Positions 45,946 through 55,627 are shown, counted from the first letter of the stretch. The stretch: 64,000 nt of DNA from an uncultured Lentisphaeria bacterium (GCA_949282305.1 CASDPB010000011.1:1-64000), one strand, 5' to 3'. Numbers and translations: made by a program. The notes: generated from the sequence alone by a model not told the origin.

Positions 45946-48900
45946 TTACTTTGCCTGTGCTTTCAGCACCGCATAATTCAGCATGAAGAAAGGAGGTCCG
46001 GAAACATTGCCGGAATCCGCAGTGTTGGCAATCGTGAGAGAGTTGGCGCCTTCCTTCAGGACTCCTGCCGGAATTTTAAACTTTTGAATGTTCCAGCCGA
46101 AGCGTTTGAACGGATTTTTCCCCTCGAATATGAGATTGCCGTTCATTTCGATTCTGATCGGACACTGTTCTGCGCTGTCGTCGTCCTGTCCGCAGATGAC
46201 CAGCTCATACTGCTGATTCAACTTTTCCGCCTGCAAAGGGAAGCCTGCGGTCATTTTCGGGATTTTCGTTTTCTTCCCTTTCACGAATGTGGCGAGCCGC
46301 TTTTCGCAGCGGTAGGTGTAAAAAAGCGGATTGGCGCCGCCGCCGAAATCGTAGGCTGTCAGCAAAATATCCTTGTCATGCTGAAAACCAGCTTCTTTTG
46401 CAGCATACTGCCGGACCTGTTCCGTGTTTTTCGTGAATATTCCGGAATCAATATTCCCGGCTTTTTCAAGACTCCGGCGGAACAGATTGAAGAAATTGCG
46501 ATAGGTGGTCCATTTGTCCAATTCCGGATTCTGTGCGGCGGCGGGATTGTAAATTTGTTCTGCACGTTCTATAATTGCACGGATTTTCTGTTGGTTTCTG
46601 ATGAAGTAAGGAGTGACCTGATAGCCGAATTCATTCATCTTCTGGAGTTCCGCCGTAACCTTCCGTGCCTCCGTCAGACTCTTTTCGCCGATCAGAGAGC
46701 AGAAAGCCTGCCGGATGGAACGTCCGGCGTCGTATGCCTTCGGATTATGCCAGTAGTCTGCAAAAGTCAGAGTCAGCATGAGGAAATGCGGCTGATTGGT
46801 TCCCAGCAGAGCACCGGCGATTTCATTTTCCATTCCCTGATAATACCACTGCGGCCATGCGTTGATTTCTTCCGTGAAAAAGTGCCAGCGTTCAATATTG
46901 GGGCCGCCGCCGAAAATAAGGATGAACGGAGCACGCCCGTAACTTTCTTTTGCCCATTTCAGGTCGGATGGCTTGATTTTTGTGGAACATACGCTCGGTC
47001 CGTTCCAGGTGAATCTGATTTCCGGGGACAGTTTCCTGACCCGTTTCAGATATTCATCGCGGTCATCGGGGTAGGCGGGTGCGGCTTCCGGACCCCAGTA
47101 CATCGGCGGACAGAAATAGATTTTTGCCTCCGGGTATTTTTTCCACAGCTTTTCCGTGATTCCGCTTATGAACGCATAATCGGCATCGCCGCCGTTCGGA
47201 TATTTTTCCGTCTCCTTGATATTGCGGGGATAGCGGGCATCATCGTATTGGAACATGAAACTGCCGCCGTTGGAAACAACATTTTCCGCCTGACGGTAAA
47301 TGATTTCAAAATCGGCGGGGGAGGAACTGTCTAGCTTTGTCTGCGGAGTCCCTTCAATGGCATGTGTCGTGACACACCACTCAATGCCGAGAGAAGTGAA
47401 GAGTTCTCCCATTTCCCTGTAATCGGCGATATACTTTTCAGAGGATACTTCTTTCCACTTTTTCCAGTTTCCCCGGATGTCCGTCATGTCCCATGGGCGA
47501 ACCAGCAGCATGATGTCAAGTTTGTACAGAAGATGCAGTTTTGCCCATTCCCTTTTGGTTATCTTTTTGAAATCGCTGACACCGCTCCAGTATCCGCGGT
47601 GTTTTGTCGCCGGGTAATCATAAATTTCAGCGGAGCGCACGGCTGGACCGTTCTTTGTTGCATCGGTCAGTTGGAGAAAGGAACCTGTCGCCCAGCTCAG
47701 ACCCGTCTTGTCGAATGCTTTCAAAGTGATCTGCTTTTGTTCTGCATTGGCGCTCAAATAATAGGCCTGTGCTCTGGGATGCCGGTCTTTGGAAAGCTGC
47801 AAGGTAAGATTGACGGCATTCTTCAATGGTGTTTTCCCTACACTGCTTGTGCCGCCGAGTTCCGCGATGCGCTCCTGTATGAATTGAATCCGCAGGTCGT
47901 CAGCCGCGATTCCGTCGGGGATGATGCGGACATTGTTCAGCGGAATCCATCGTTCGCCGTAAACTGCTTTCTGCGGCGCGGGGTAGACGGCGCCCATGTA
48001 ATGCGGGAAAGAGATCGCATATTTTTCCTTTGCCGCAGCCCCCGTGGGTTCTGTCAGTGTTTCAGCGCTGTTTCCCCAGCGGACTTCACTTTTTCTGTCA
48101 CGGTTGATGCCGGAGATCAGAAACAGCCCCTCTTTGAACTTGAATGTATGGACATCCGTCAATCCGGTCTTGAGCGTTGCGGCAGGTTTGTCGAATTTGC
48201 CTTTCCGGAAAATCCGCAGGACACCGGTTTTGCGGTCGATCAGATAAAGTGCGCCTTTTTCGATTACCGGAATGCCGTTTCCGGGAATCACGAGGTTTGG
48301 CGATGCTTCGTTTGTAAAACCGGTCGGTGAGTTCTGAAAAAAGATGTAAGTTTTTCTGCTTGCCCTGCCATATTCCGGGAGTGTTGCCGCCGCGATGTCC
48401 GGGCGCGCATCATCATTGAGGTCGCCGATGGCAATGTCACTGACGATCAGAGGTGTTTTCAATTCGACAAATTCACTCAGTTCTTTGGGGATGAATTTCA
48501 TTTTTCCGTAAAACGGTGCATAGTACAGACGGATCAGCGGCTGGCTCTTCACAGTGAAGACGGCATCCATTTCATCGTCCATGTTCAGATCGCAGAAATA
48601 TCCTGAATTATTGTTGTTCTGCTGCGGACCGTAAAAATAGCCGTGCTGGATTTTATCCGGGGGAGTGAAACGGCGGAGACAGGCTCCGTGAAGAATGTCG
48701 AATGATGCCCCGTCAGGCTTTAGACTGCCGGTAAAACAATTTGCCGTCCATTGGTTTGCGCTCTGGTTGACGAAGGCGGTCTTGAACTGATCGTCCGGAT
48801 TGAAAATGAAGATTCTCTGTCTGCTGCCCGTTACAAGAATATAAGTTTTTCCGCCGGCGGTTCCCGTATTCAGATTACTGCTTCCGGCACCGTCCTGAAT

Positions 48901-49152
48901 TGCCGTGACAATATCCGCTTTTCCCGTGGCGCTTCCTTTGCCTCCGAGATAAATTTCCAGCTGCTCTTTTCCATTTTGAACCGTGAGCAGAATGACATCC
49001 GGCTGTTTGTCGCTGTTGACGTCGGCAAGCTCCGATTTCAGAATCTTTGATTGCGGTGTCAGGTTTCCGGCTGTCAGGTGCGCAATGCACAGAAGCAAGC
49101 CTGAAAAAATTATGATCCCTTTGCTGATACACATGTATATGCACCTTTCCAT
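45946..49152 (-). CDS. Secreted FG-GAP/beta-propeller protein with GH84-like glycosidase domain
   Basis: This is a protein of about 1068 residues with a signal peptide (SKGIIIFSGLLLCIAHLTAG). The N-terminal 330 residues carry FG-GAP/VCBS-like repeats, for example SELADVNSDKQPDVILLTVQ and DIAIGDLNDDARPDIAAATL. A GH20b-like domain (about 375-490) precedes a barrel (about 500-800) with YDYPATKHRGYWSG and FMFQYDDARYP. The adjacent Asp637-Asp638 fit the paired Asp of GH84 beta-N-acetylglucosaminidases/hyaluronidases. A beta-sandwich ends the protein. It probably cleaves N-acetylhexosamine from host glycans at the surface or periplasm. Starts at 49134 and 49182 are also possible; 49152 keeps a moderate ribosome site. 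It is last in the GntR-pseudopilin operon. Confidence 0.68.
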   Translation of the reverse strand: MERCIYMCISKGIIIFSGLLLCIAHLTAGNLTPQSKILKSELADVNSDKQPDVILLTVQNGKEQLEIYLGGKGSATGKADIVTAIQDGAGSSNLNTGTAGGKTYILVTGSRQRIFIFNPDDQFKTAFVNQSANQWTANCFTGSLKPDGASFDILHGACLRRFTPPDKIQHGYFYGPQQNNNNSGYFCDLNMDDEMDAVFTVKSQPLIRLYYAPFYGKMKFIPKELSEFVELKTPLIVSDIAIGDLNDDARPDIAAATLPEYGRASRKTYIFFQNSPTGFTNEASPNLVIPGNGIPVIEKGALYLIDRKTGVLRIFRKGKFDKPAATLKTGLTDVHTFKFKEGLFLISGINRDRKSEVRWGNSAETLTEPTGAAAKEKYAISFPHYMGAVYPAPQKAVYGERWIPLNNVRIIPDGIAADDLRIQFIQERIAELGGTSSVGKTPLKNAVNLTLQLSKDRHPRAQAYYLSANAEQKQITLKAFDKTGLSWATGSFLQLTDATKNGPAVRSAEIYDYPATKHRGYWSGVSDFKKITKREWAKLHLLYKLDIMLLVRPWDMTDIRGNWKKWKEVSSEKYIADYREMGELFTSLGIEWCVTTHAIEGTPQTKLDSSSPADFEIIYRQAENVVSNGGSFMFQYDDARYPRNIKETEKYPNGGDADYAFISGITEKLWKKYPEAKIYFCPPMYWGPEAAPAYPDDRDEYLKRVRKLSPEIRFTWNGPSVCSTKIKPSDLKWAKESYGRAPFILIFGGGPNIERWHFFTEEINAWPQWYYQGMENEIAGALLGTNQPHFLMLTLTFADYWHNPKAYDAGRSIRQAFCSLIGEKSLTEARKVTAELQKMNEFGYQVTPYFIRNQQKIRAIIERAEQIYNPAAAQNPELDKWTTYRNFFNLFRRSLEKAGNIDSGIFTKNTEQVRQYAAKEAGFQHDKDILLTAYDFGGGANPLFYTYRCEKRLATFVKGKKTKIPKMTAGFPLQAEKLNQQYELVICGQDDDSAEQCPIRIEMNGNLIFEGKNPFKRFGWNIQKFKIPAGVLKEGANSLTIANTADSGNVSGPPFFMLNYAVLKAQAK

Positions 49153-49171
49153 GTTATTGTTCCGTTCTTTC

Positions 49172-49945
49172 TTACTTGTCATACCACATGCCGGTATTTG
49201 CGATGTTTTTCACCGGTTCGGATATGTACTGCATCAGGAAAAAGAGCTGGTCGCCGTTGTTCAGACCGTAACTGCCGCTCCATTTCGCATACGCTTTTTT
49301 TGCAATGTTTTTCAGGGAACGGACTGCTCCGTTTTCAAAACCTGCGAGAAATGTCCAGTTATGTGGAAATGTCGGATAGACTCCCGCATACGGGGAACAA
49401 TAGAGCAGTGCTCCGTTTGGATAGTTGCCCAGTCTGTATCCCCAGCGGTTTTTATCTGAATTGATATTGGCATAGGTGCCTTTGATATCAGTGGCTCTCA
49501 GATTGTAGGAGGCGTTGAAAAAAACATCTTTCTGCTGAGGGCAATGTTTTAAATTATAAGAGACTTTCTGTCCCCCGGTGATGTAATCCGGTTTTTTCCA
49601 GCCGGGGCATTGCAGTGCCCCGGGAGAAACATATTTGCTTTCCGTGAATAAGCCTGCTACTGTAGTTCTGCACCATATGCCATTCTGATAAACCAGATAT
49701 GCCCGCTGCCACGCTGCTGCAATGCTGTTGCTGTGAGTTTCCGTGGGTCCGTATTCTTTGTTGTCGACCGAATAGGAGGATATTCCAGTAAGAATTTGCC
49801 TCATGTTTCCTGTACATGCGGCAACTTTCGCCTTTTCCTTCGCCACATTGAGTGCAGGCAGGAGCATTGCGGCAAGTATGGCGATGATCGCTATTACAAC
49901 TAGAAGTTCTATCAATGTGAAGGTTTCCCTGTACGGCTTTTTCAT
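49172..49945 (-). CDS. Pseudopilin-like secreted protein
   Basis: This 257-residue protein begins MKKPYRETFTLIELLVVIAI, a prepilin signal of ordinary length. The usual Gly before the Phe is replaced by Thr, and the pilin Glu5 is kept. The mature domain has a conserved ALNVAKEKAKVAACTGNMRQ helix. Its C-terminal HNWTFLAGFENGAV is a variant (H-X9-NG) of the H-X9-DG motif common in PVC prepilin-like proteins. AAGGAG precedes the ATG. It lies 12 bases downstream of the GntR regulator and overlaps the open frame of the GH84-like gene, so all three are in one operon. The function is not established; it is likely an envelope-anchored partner of the glycosidase. Confidence 0.85.
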   Translation of the reverse strand: MKKPYRETFTLIELLVVIAIIAILAAMLLPALNVAKEKAKVAACTGNMRQILTGISSYSVDNKEYGPTETHSNSIAAAWQRAYLVYQNGIWCRTTVAGLFTESKYVSPGALQCPGWKKPDYITGGQKVSYNLKHCPQQKDVFFNASYNLRATDIKGTYANINSDKNRWGYRLGNYPNGALLYCSPYAGVYPTFPHNWTFLAGFENGAVRSLKNIAKKAYAKWSGSYGLNNGDQLFFLMQYISEPVKNIANTGMWYDK

Positions 49946-49957
49946 GCAAACATCTCC

Positions 49958-51031
49958 TTATGTGTTGTTTGTCTTTTCATGGAAAGGCAGATTCCTGAGC
50001 TGGTGGGGGACGAAGATTCTGCATCCCGTCTCCCAAAGGTGCTCGTAAGCGACTTCCGCGACATGGCGGAAGTTCTCCACAACGGTCGGGATCGCGATTC
50101 CGGAGTGCTGCGGGGATTCCTCATTGTCGAAATCGCCGTAGAAATAATCGCGGTTGAGTCTGTAAGAGCGTTCCCGCAGGAAATTCAGGACGGCGCCGGT
50201 CATCTCCGCGGAGGAGGAGAGCAGCAGGGCAGGGGAGGCGCCTGACCTGCGCGAGTCAAATTCCGCAAGCTGTTCGCGGTTATAAGGTTCGTTATGCTGT
50301 TTGAACTCGATCAGACGGAAGAACCGGCGGTGTTTTTCACATGCGTCCATGAAGCCCGTGCGCCGTTCCGTCCAGACGAAGCGGTTGGAACGTTCCTCGA
50401 CGAATGGCATGTCGAGAAGTCCGACGGGAGTGTTTTCCGGCAGGTTCGAGAGGAATGCGTCCGCAAGATCGAATGCCGCCCGGCGATGGTTGATCGAGAC
50501 GAAATCGCAGTCGGGATAGCAGCGGTTCAGCAGCAGAAAGCGGCTTCGGTCGCCGACAACCCGGACGGCACGTTCAAAGTCTTCAGGCGAGAGGTTGTTC
50601 CAGAGAATCCGTCGATAGCGGCGGAGGATTTCCGGTGTCTGCAGGACATCCGTCACGTTGAGAATCCGGCGCTTTTCTTCGGGCACAAGCTGGAAAAGCC
50701 GTCCGAACATGGAATAGAAATTGAGCTCGGAGTTCCATTCCGCGAGATGTGTCATAAGCAGTTCGATGTGAACGATGAATGCCGCCTTGTCCTCAATCTC
50801 CGGAGCATCGGGGACAAACGTTCCGCCGCGCTGCGCCGCCTTGAGCAGTCCTTCGCGCAGGAGTTCGCCCACCGCCCTGTTGACCGTCGCGCGCGTGACG
50901 CCGTAACGTTCGACGAGTTCTTCTCGCGACGGGAGTTTGTCGCCGGGCTTCAGGACGCCCTGCCGGAGCATCGCATGGAGCTCGTTGATGATCTTCTGAT
51001 ATTTTGGTACAAACCCGGTTTCCGCAGTCAT
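49958..51031 (-). CDS. GntR-family transcriptional regulator with a ligand-binding-like C-terminal domain
   Basis: This 357-residue protein has a classic GntR winged HTH at residues about 8-75: QKIINELHAMLRQGVLKPGD then LPSREELVERYGVTRATVNR. The C-terminal 270 residues resemble LacI/periplasmic-binding sensor domains (NTPVGLLDMPFVEE and SPALLLSSSAEM), as in AraR-type regulators, though they are quite divergent. It should sense a sugar and control the operon it heads. The ATG follows AAAGGTGG. A consensus promoter lies at 51056-51083. Confidence 0.9.
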   Translation of the reverse strand: MTAETGFVPKYQKIINELHAMLRQGVLKPGDKLPSREELVERYGVTRATVNRAVGELLREGLLKAAQRGGTFVPDAPEIEDKAAFIVHIELLMTHLAEWNSELNFYSMFGRLFQLVPEEKRRILNVTDVLQTPEILRRYRRILWNNLSPEDFERAVRVVGDRSRFLLLNRCYPDCDFVSINHRRAAFDLADAFLSNLPENTPVGLLDMPFVEERSNRFVWTERRTGFMDACEKHRRFFRLIEFKQHNEPYNREQLAEFDSRRSGASPALLLSSSAEMTGAVLNFLRERSYRLNRDYFYGDFDNEESPQHSGIAIPTVVENFRHVAEVAYEHLWETGCRIFVPHQLRNLPFHEKTNNT

Positions 51032-51055
51032 GATCCACCTTTCGTTCTTGTATTA

Positions 51056-51083
51056 ATTATAATCAAAAATGAAAGATTGTCAA
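51056..51083 (-). promoter_or_regulatory. Near-perfect sigma70 promoter of the GntR-pseudopilin-GH84 operon
   Basis: On the minus strand exact TTGACA and TATAAT hexamers are separated by 16 bases, about 25 bases before the start codon. The strength suggests that expression is limited by a repressor, plausibly the GntR protein itself. Confidence 0.8.
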
Positions 51084-51176
51084 GACTGCAAAAGAATATT
51101 TTTTAATAAAAAGATAGTTTTTTGACAGGCACGAAAAAAGGGGGAAAGAACAGACATATTCGTGGGAATGAGAAAT

Positions 51177-51210
51177 GAAAAAAGCGCACCACCTTGCGGG
51201 TGGTGCGCTT
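51177..51210 (-). terminator. Rho-independent terminator of nifJ
   Basis: Eleven-base stem AAGCGCACCAC with GTGGTGCGCTT, then six T residues on the minus strand, about 22 bases past the stop. Confidence 0.9.
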
Positions 51211-51231
51211 GAGAAGCAGCTCTGATTCAGA

Positions 51232-54200
51232 TTACTTCATGAGTTCGCCGACCTGCTTGTAGAATTCCATACGGCGTGCGGCGTCCGCTTCCGCTTTCTT
51301 GTACAGCTCTTCCGCATCGGCGGGTGCTGTCTTGAGAAGGGATTTGTAACGGCCTTCGCTGCGGATGAATTCCTGGAAGTTGCCTGTCGGGGCCTTGGCA
51401 TCCCAGGTGAACGGCTTGTCGCCGTTGTTCGGGTTGAAGCGGTAGAGCGGCCAGTAACCGCAATCCACGGCGCGCTTCTGTTCGACCTGAGTCTTGCTCA
51501 TATCGATGCCGTGTGCGATACACGGAGCGTATGCCATGATGATGGACGGTCCCTTGTGGGCTTCCGCTTCCTGGAAGGCTTTGAGTGTCTGGAGTCTGTC
51601 CGCACCCATGGAGATGGAGGCGACGTAGACATATCCGTAGCTCATGCACATGAAGCCGAGGTTCTTCTTGGCAAGGTGTTTACCGCCTGTCGCGAATTTC
51701 GCAACAGCCGCGATCGGGGTGGACTTGGATGCCTGTCCGCCGGTGTTGGAGTAAACTTCCGTGTCGAGGACGAGAATATTGACATCGCGTCCGGAAGCCA
51801 CGACGTGGTCGAGTCCTCCGTAACCGATGTCATACGCCCATCCGTCGCCGCCGAGAATCCAGACGGACTTGTCGACGAAGTAGTCCTGGAGTTCCTGAAT
51901 CTTTTCAAGAATGACCTTGCCTTCGGGGCAGGCGTTCCTGATGGCTTCCGGCAACGCCGCTTTCACGGCATTCTGCGCGGCAACGGCTTCCGGCCCTTTG
52001 GAATCCCAGAGCTCCATTGCCTTGCCGAGAACGTTTTTGAGGGAGTCGCAGGCATTTTCACATGCGAGAACCTTTTCCACATTGAGTTTGAGAATCGCAC
52101 GGTTCTGATCCACGGAAAGCCTCATGCCCAGACCGAATTCGGCATTGTCCTCGAACAGGGAGTTCGCCCAGCTCGGTCCTCTGCCTTCTTTGGTTGTGGT
52201 ATAGGGAATGGTCGGGAATGTTCCGCCGTAGATGGAGGAGCATCCAGTCGCATTCGCGATGATCATATTGCTGCCGAAGAGCTGGCTCATGAGTTTGACA
52301 TACGGTGTTTCGCCGCATCCCGCGCAGGCGCCGGAGAACTCGAACAGCGGTTTCTTGAACATGGCGCCCTTGACGGTCGTCGGAGCGAAAGAACCGAGAA
52401 CATCGTCGGGGAGAGAATCGAAGAACTTCTCGTTGGCATTTTCGCCGGCGGCACGCTCTTTTTCGAGCGTGGACCAGGTGAGAGCTCTCTTTTCCGGCTT
52501 GGTCGGGCAGGTTTCAAGGCAGACGCCGCATCCCGTGCAGTCTTCGATATAGACCTGAATCTTGAAGTTGTAAGCCGGATCTTTCTTCGGTTTGGACTCA
52601 ATGGTCTTGAAGGATGCCGGAGCATTTGCCAGATCTTTGGGATCGATGAGCTTGGCTCTGATCGCTGCATGCGGGCAGGACATGGTGCACATGTTGCACT
52701 GAATGCAGTTGTCGGAGTTCCAGACCGGAACGCGCGGAGCGATACCGCGTTTTTCGAGACAGCTTGTGCCGGTCGGAAGTGTGCCGTCAACGGACATCGC
52801 GGATACCGGAACTTCATCGCCCTTGAGGTGCATCAGCGGCTTGATGATGGATTTCGCAAACGGAATCGCATCGTCGCTGATGAGCTGCGGCGGAACGTAG
52901 CAGGACACGCCGTCGAGAGACGCCGGAACCTTGACTTCCTGACAGGCATCGACAGCCAGATCGATCAGTTTCAGGTTCATGTTGACAACTTCGTCGCCTT
53001 TTTTCTTGAAGGTCTTCTTCGTCATTTCCTGCATGCCGACGTAAGCCTTGTCGAACGGAACGATGCCGGAAACCTTGAAGTATGCCACCATCATGACGGT
53101 GTTCGCGCCTTTGCCGCGGAGACCGGGCTGGCTCTTGATGATCGCTTCCGCGTTGATGTTATAGAACTTGATCTTTTTGTTGATGATCGTTTCCTGCATG
53201 TCGCGGGTCAGCTTCGAGAACACTTCATCGTTGCTATAATGGCTGTTCAGCAGGAATGTTCCGCCTTCCTTGATGCCTTTGAGGAGATCATAGCGCCCGA
53301 TATAGGAGGCGCTGGAACAGGAGACGAAATCGGGAGAGGTGATGAGATAGGTGCTCTTGATCGGCCTGTCGCCGAAACGGAGATGGGATACCGTCACACC
53401 GTAGGATTTCTTGGAATCGTAGGAGAAGTAAGCCTGGGCATACTTGTCGGTGTTGTCGCCGATGATCTTGATGGAGCTCTTGTTTGCTCCGACGGTTCCA
53501 TCGCCGCCGAGACCCCAGAACATGCAGTTCGTGGTGCCTTCCGGTTCGGTCGTGATCTCTTCCTCAATTTTGAGAGAGAGGTTGGTGACGTCGTCGTCAA
53601 TACCGACCGTGAAACCGTGGAAACCGCCTCTTTCAAGGTGTTTGTAAACTGCGAGAACCATGGATGGCGTGAACTCCTTGGAGGAGAGTCCGTAACGTCC
53701 GCCGATGATGTAAAGTCCCATTCCTTCGAGAGCGACCTTGACATCGAGGAACAGAGGTTCGCCGATTGCGCCCGGCTCTTTGGTTCTGTCGAGAACCGCG
53801 ACTCTCTTGGCTGTTTTCGGAACAAGCGCCTTGATGGCTTCCACGGAGAACGGACGGAACAGACGGACTTTGATCAGTCCGTATTTCGTGCCGCGTTTCG
53901 CGTTGAGGTATTCAATTGTTTCTTCGATGGTTTCGCAGCTGGAACCCATCGAAACGATGATGTCGGTGGCATCCGGTGCGCCGACATAGTCGAAGAGGTG
54001 CATCGGCCTGCCGGTGACGGCGGCGACTTTGTCCATGTATTCCTGAACGATTGCGGGAAGTTCGTTGTAGAACTTGTTGACCGTTTCGCGTCCCTGGAAG
54101 TAGACGTCGGGATTCTGGGCGCCGACTTTGCAGATCGGTTTTTCAGGGCGGATGCCTCTGTCGCGGAACTCCTGAATATATTTGGGTTCAACGAGCTTTG

Positions 54201-54774
54201 CAATATCTTCGTAAGAGATTTCTTCGATCTTGTGAAGCTCATGGGATGTGCGGAAACCGTCGAAGAAAGCGAGGAACGGAACCTTGCTCTTGAGAGTTGC
54301 GAGGTGGGCGACGAGCGCCATGTCCATTTCTTCCTGGACGGAAGCAGCGGAGGTCAGCGCGAAACCGGTGTTTCTGCATGCCATGACGTCGGAATGATCG
54401 CCGAAGATTGCGAGAGACTGACAGGCGAGAGAACGCGCCGTCACATGGAAGACGCAGGGGAGCATTTCGCCCGCGATCTTATACATATTCGGAATCATGA
54501 GGAGCAGTCCCTGAGAAGCGGTATAGGTGCTTGTCAGAGAACCTGCGGCAAGAGCTCCGTGCACGGCGCCCGCGGCACCGGCTTCGGACTGCATTTCCAT
54601 GACGGAAACTTCTTTTCCCCAGATGTTTTTCTTTCCCTGGCTTGCCCACTCGTCAACGTATTCGCCCATTGTCGAAGACGGAGTAATGGGATAAATGGCT
54701 GCAACTTCGCTCAATGCGTAAGCCACATGCGCGGCGGCGTAATTGCCGTCTACTGTAATTTTTTTCCCGGACAT
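51232..54774 (-). CDS. nifJ: Pyruvate:ferredoxin (flavodoxin) oxidoreductase, single-chain
   Basis: This 1180-residue protein is the usual length of homodimeric PFOR. It oxidatively decarboxylates pyruvate to acetyl-CoA and CO2 with reduction of ferredoxin. It starts with the PorA-like domain (GNYAAAHVAYALSEVAAIYP). It has two 4Fe-4S motifs, CIQCNMCTMSCPH (about residue 690) and CTGCGVCLETCP (about residue 745). The C-terminal TPP domain has CAGCGETPYVKL, GGDGWAYDIGYGGLDHV and DTEVYSNTGGQ. The ATG follows AAGGAG at good spacing. It is monocistronic with a strong promoter and terminator, indicating high expression, as expected for a fermenter. Confidence 0.97.
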   Translation of the reverse strand: MSGKKITVDGNYAAAHVAYALSEVAAIYPITPSSTMGEYVDEWASQGKKNIWGKEVSVMEMQSEAGAAGAVHGALAAGSLTSTYTASQGLLLMIPNMYKIAGEMLPCVFHVTARSLACQSLAIFGDHSDVMACRNTGFALTSAASVQEEMDMALVAHLATLKSKVPFLAFFDGFRTSHELHKIEEISYEDIAKLVEPKYIQEFRDRGIRPEKPICKVGAQNPDVYFQGRETVNKFYNELPAIVQEYMDKVAAVTGRPMHLFDYVGAPDATDIIVSMGSSCETIEETIEYLNAKRGTKYGLIKVRLFRPFSVEAIKALVPKTAKRVAVLDRTKEPGAIGEPLFLDVKVALEGMGLYIIGGRYGLSSKEFTPSMVLAVYKHLERGGFHGFTVGIDDDVTNLSLKIEEEITTEPEGTTNCMFWGLGGDGTVGANKSSIKIIGDNTDKYAQAYFSYDSKKSYGVTVSHLRFGDRPIKSTYLITSPDFVSCSSASYIGRYDLLKGIKEGGTFLLNSHYSNDEVFSKLTRDMQETIINKKIKFYNINAEAIIKSQPGLRGKGANTVMMVAYFKVSGIVPFDKAYVGMQEMTKKTFKKKGDEVVNMNLKLIDLAVDACQEVKVPASLDGVSCYVPPQLISDDAIPFAKSIIKPLMHLKGDEVPVSAMSVDGTLPTGTSCLEKRGIAPRVPVWNSDNCIQCNMCTMSCPHAAIRAKLIDPKDLANAPASFKTIESKPKKDPAYNFKIQVYIEDCTGCGVCLETCPTKPEKRALTWSTLEKERAAGENANEKFFDSLPDDVLGSFAPTTVKGAMFKKPLFEFSGACAGCGETPYVKLMSQLFGSNMIIANATGCSSIYGGTFPTIPYTTTKEGRGPSWANSLFEDNAEFGLGMRLSVDQNRAILKLNVEKVLACENACDSLKNVLGKAMELWDSKGPEAVAAQNAVKAALPEAIRNACPEGKVILEKIQELQDYFVDKSVWILGGDGWAYDIGYGGLDHVVASGRDVNILVLDTEVYSNTGGQASKSTPIAAVAKFATGGKHLAKKNLGFMCMSYGYVYVASISMGADRLQTLKAFQEAEAHKGPSIIMAYAPCIAHGIDMSKTQVEQKRAVDCGYWPLYRFNPNNGDKPFTWDAKAPTGNFQEFIRSEGRYKSLLKTAPADAEELYKKAEADAARRMEFYKQVGELMK

Positions 54775-54860
54775 CAGTGTTATCTCCTTAACATTCGGTT
54801 ATATGGTTTAGGGTATTGAAAAATACTATTTTTATAATTCATTCTACAAATATGGCTGTT

Positions 54861-54889
54861 AAGATACACCGCGTTCTTTCGATTGTCAA
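54861..54889 (-). promoter_or_regulatory. Sigma70 promoter of nifJ
   Basis: On the minus strand perfect TTGACA and TATCTT are separated by 17 bases, giving a leader of about 80 bases. Confidence 0.7.
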
Positions 54890-55062
54890 CAGGGGATTTG
54901 AAATATTTCTTTTCTCTTTGAGAAAAAATCCCGACGATGCACCGCATTGCGCGGCGGTGATTCTTTTTCCTCCGCAATTTTGAGAGGGGGATTTGCATTT
55001 CCGGAAAAGAATGGTATGTTTGACTTCGGTTCAGACAAATCAACATGACAAAGAGGGAATTT

Positions 55063-55617
55063 ATGTGGAATAAAATCTTTTTCGGACAGGACATCGTCGG
55101 CGGCATTACAAAATGGGGGCTTTTCTGGCGCGGTGTCGTTGTTATGGCGTTCGGGGCGATTTTCGCGTTCAAGCCGTTTTTCACTGCGATCAATCTCGGA
55201 TTTCTTACGGGATTCCTGATGGCTCTCAGCGGCATCTGGATCATGATCAGCGCGTTCACAAGGGAGGAGAAGCGCACGGCGTGGTTCTTCTACGGGTTTC
55301 TGCTGACAGTTGCCGGAGCATTGCTGCTGTATAATCCGGTTGCGGAAATCATCTTTCTCGCATGGTGCATCGCGACATTCTTCCTGTCCTCCGGCGTGAT
55401 CGGGATTTCAATTTCTTCTGCGATCAGCACGGACTCCGTCAATAAGACGTTCAACATCATCAGCTGTCTGCTGAGTATTCTGGTCGGGCTCTTTCTGCTG
55501 TTCGCGCCGGTTTTCGCGTTCGCGCAGCTGGTTCTGGTGACGGGAATTGTCCTGCTGGCGGAGGGGCTGCTTTTCGTGATTTTCTCATTCTTCATGCCGA
55601 AGGAAATCCAACAGTAA
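55063..55617 (+). CDS. HdeD-like/DUF308 membrane protein
   Basis: This 184-residue protein has about six membrane helices arranged as repeated two-helix units: LFWRGVVVMAFGAIFAFKPF, then FYGFLLTVAGALLLYNPV and SCLLSILVGLFLLFAPV. This pattern of three helical pairs with WR.. and NP turns is typical of HdeD/DUF308 proteins, some of which are linked to acid stress. The function here is unproven. The ATG at 55063 follows GAGGGA; an in-frame ATG 18 bases earlier has no ribosome site. It is followed by a terminator that overlaps the end of the facing gene. Confidence 0.82.
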   Translation: MWNKIFFGQDIVGGITKWGLFWRGVVVMAFGAIFAFKPFFTAINLGFLTGFLMALSGIWIMISAFTREEKRTAWFFYGFLLTVAGALLLYNPVAEIIFLAWCIATFFLSSGVIGISISSAISTDSVNKTFNIISCLLSILVGLFLLFAPVFAFAQLVLVTGIVLLAEGLLFVIFSFFMPKEIQQ

Positions 55618-55627
55618 TTCCTACGGA

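Noticed and set aside
51511-54819. Very long open frame antisense to nifJ
   Set aside because: It mirrors the GC-rich codon pattern of nifJ, has no ribosome site or family motif, and nifJ is unmistakable on the other strand.
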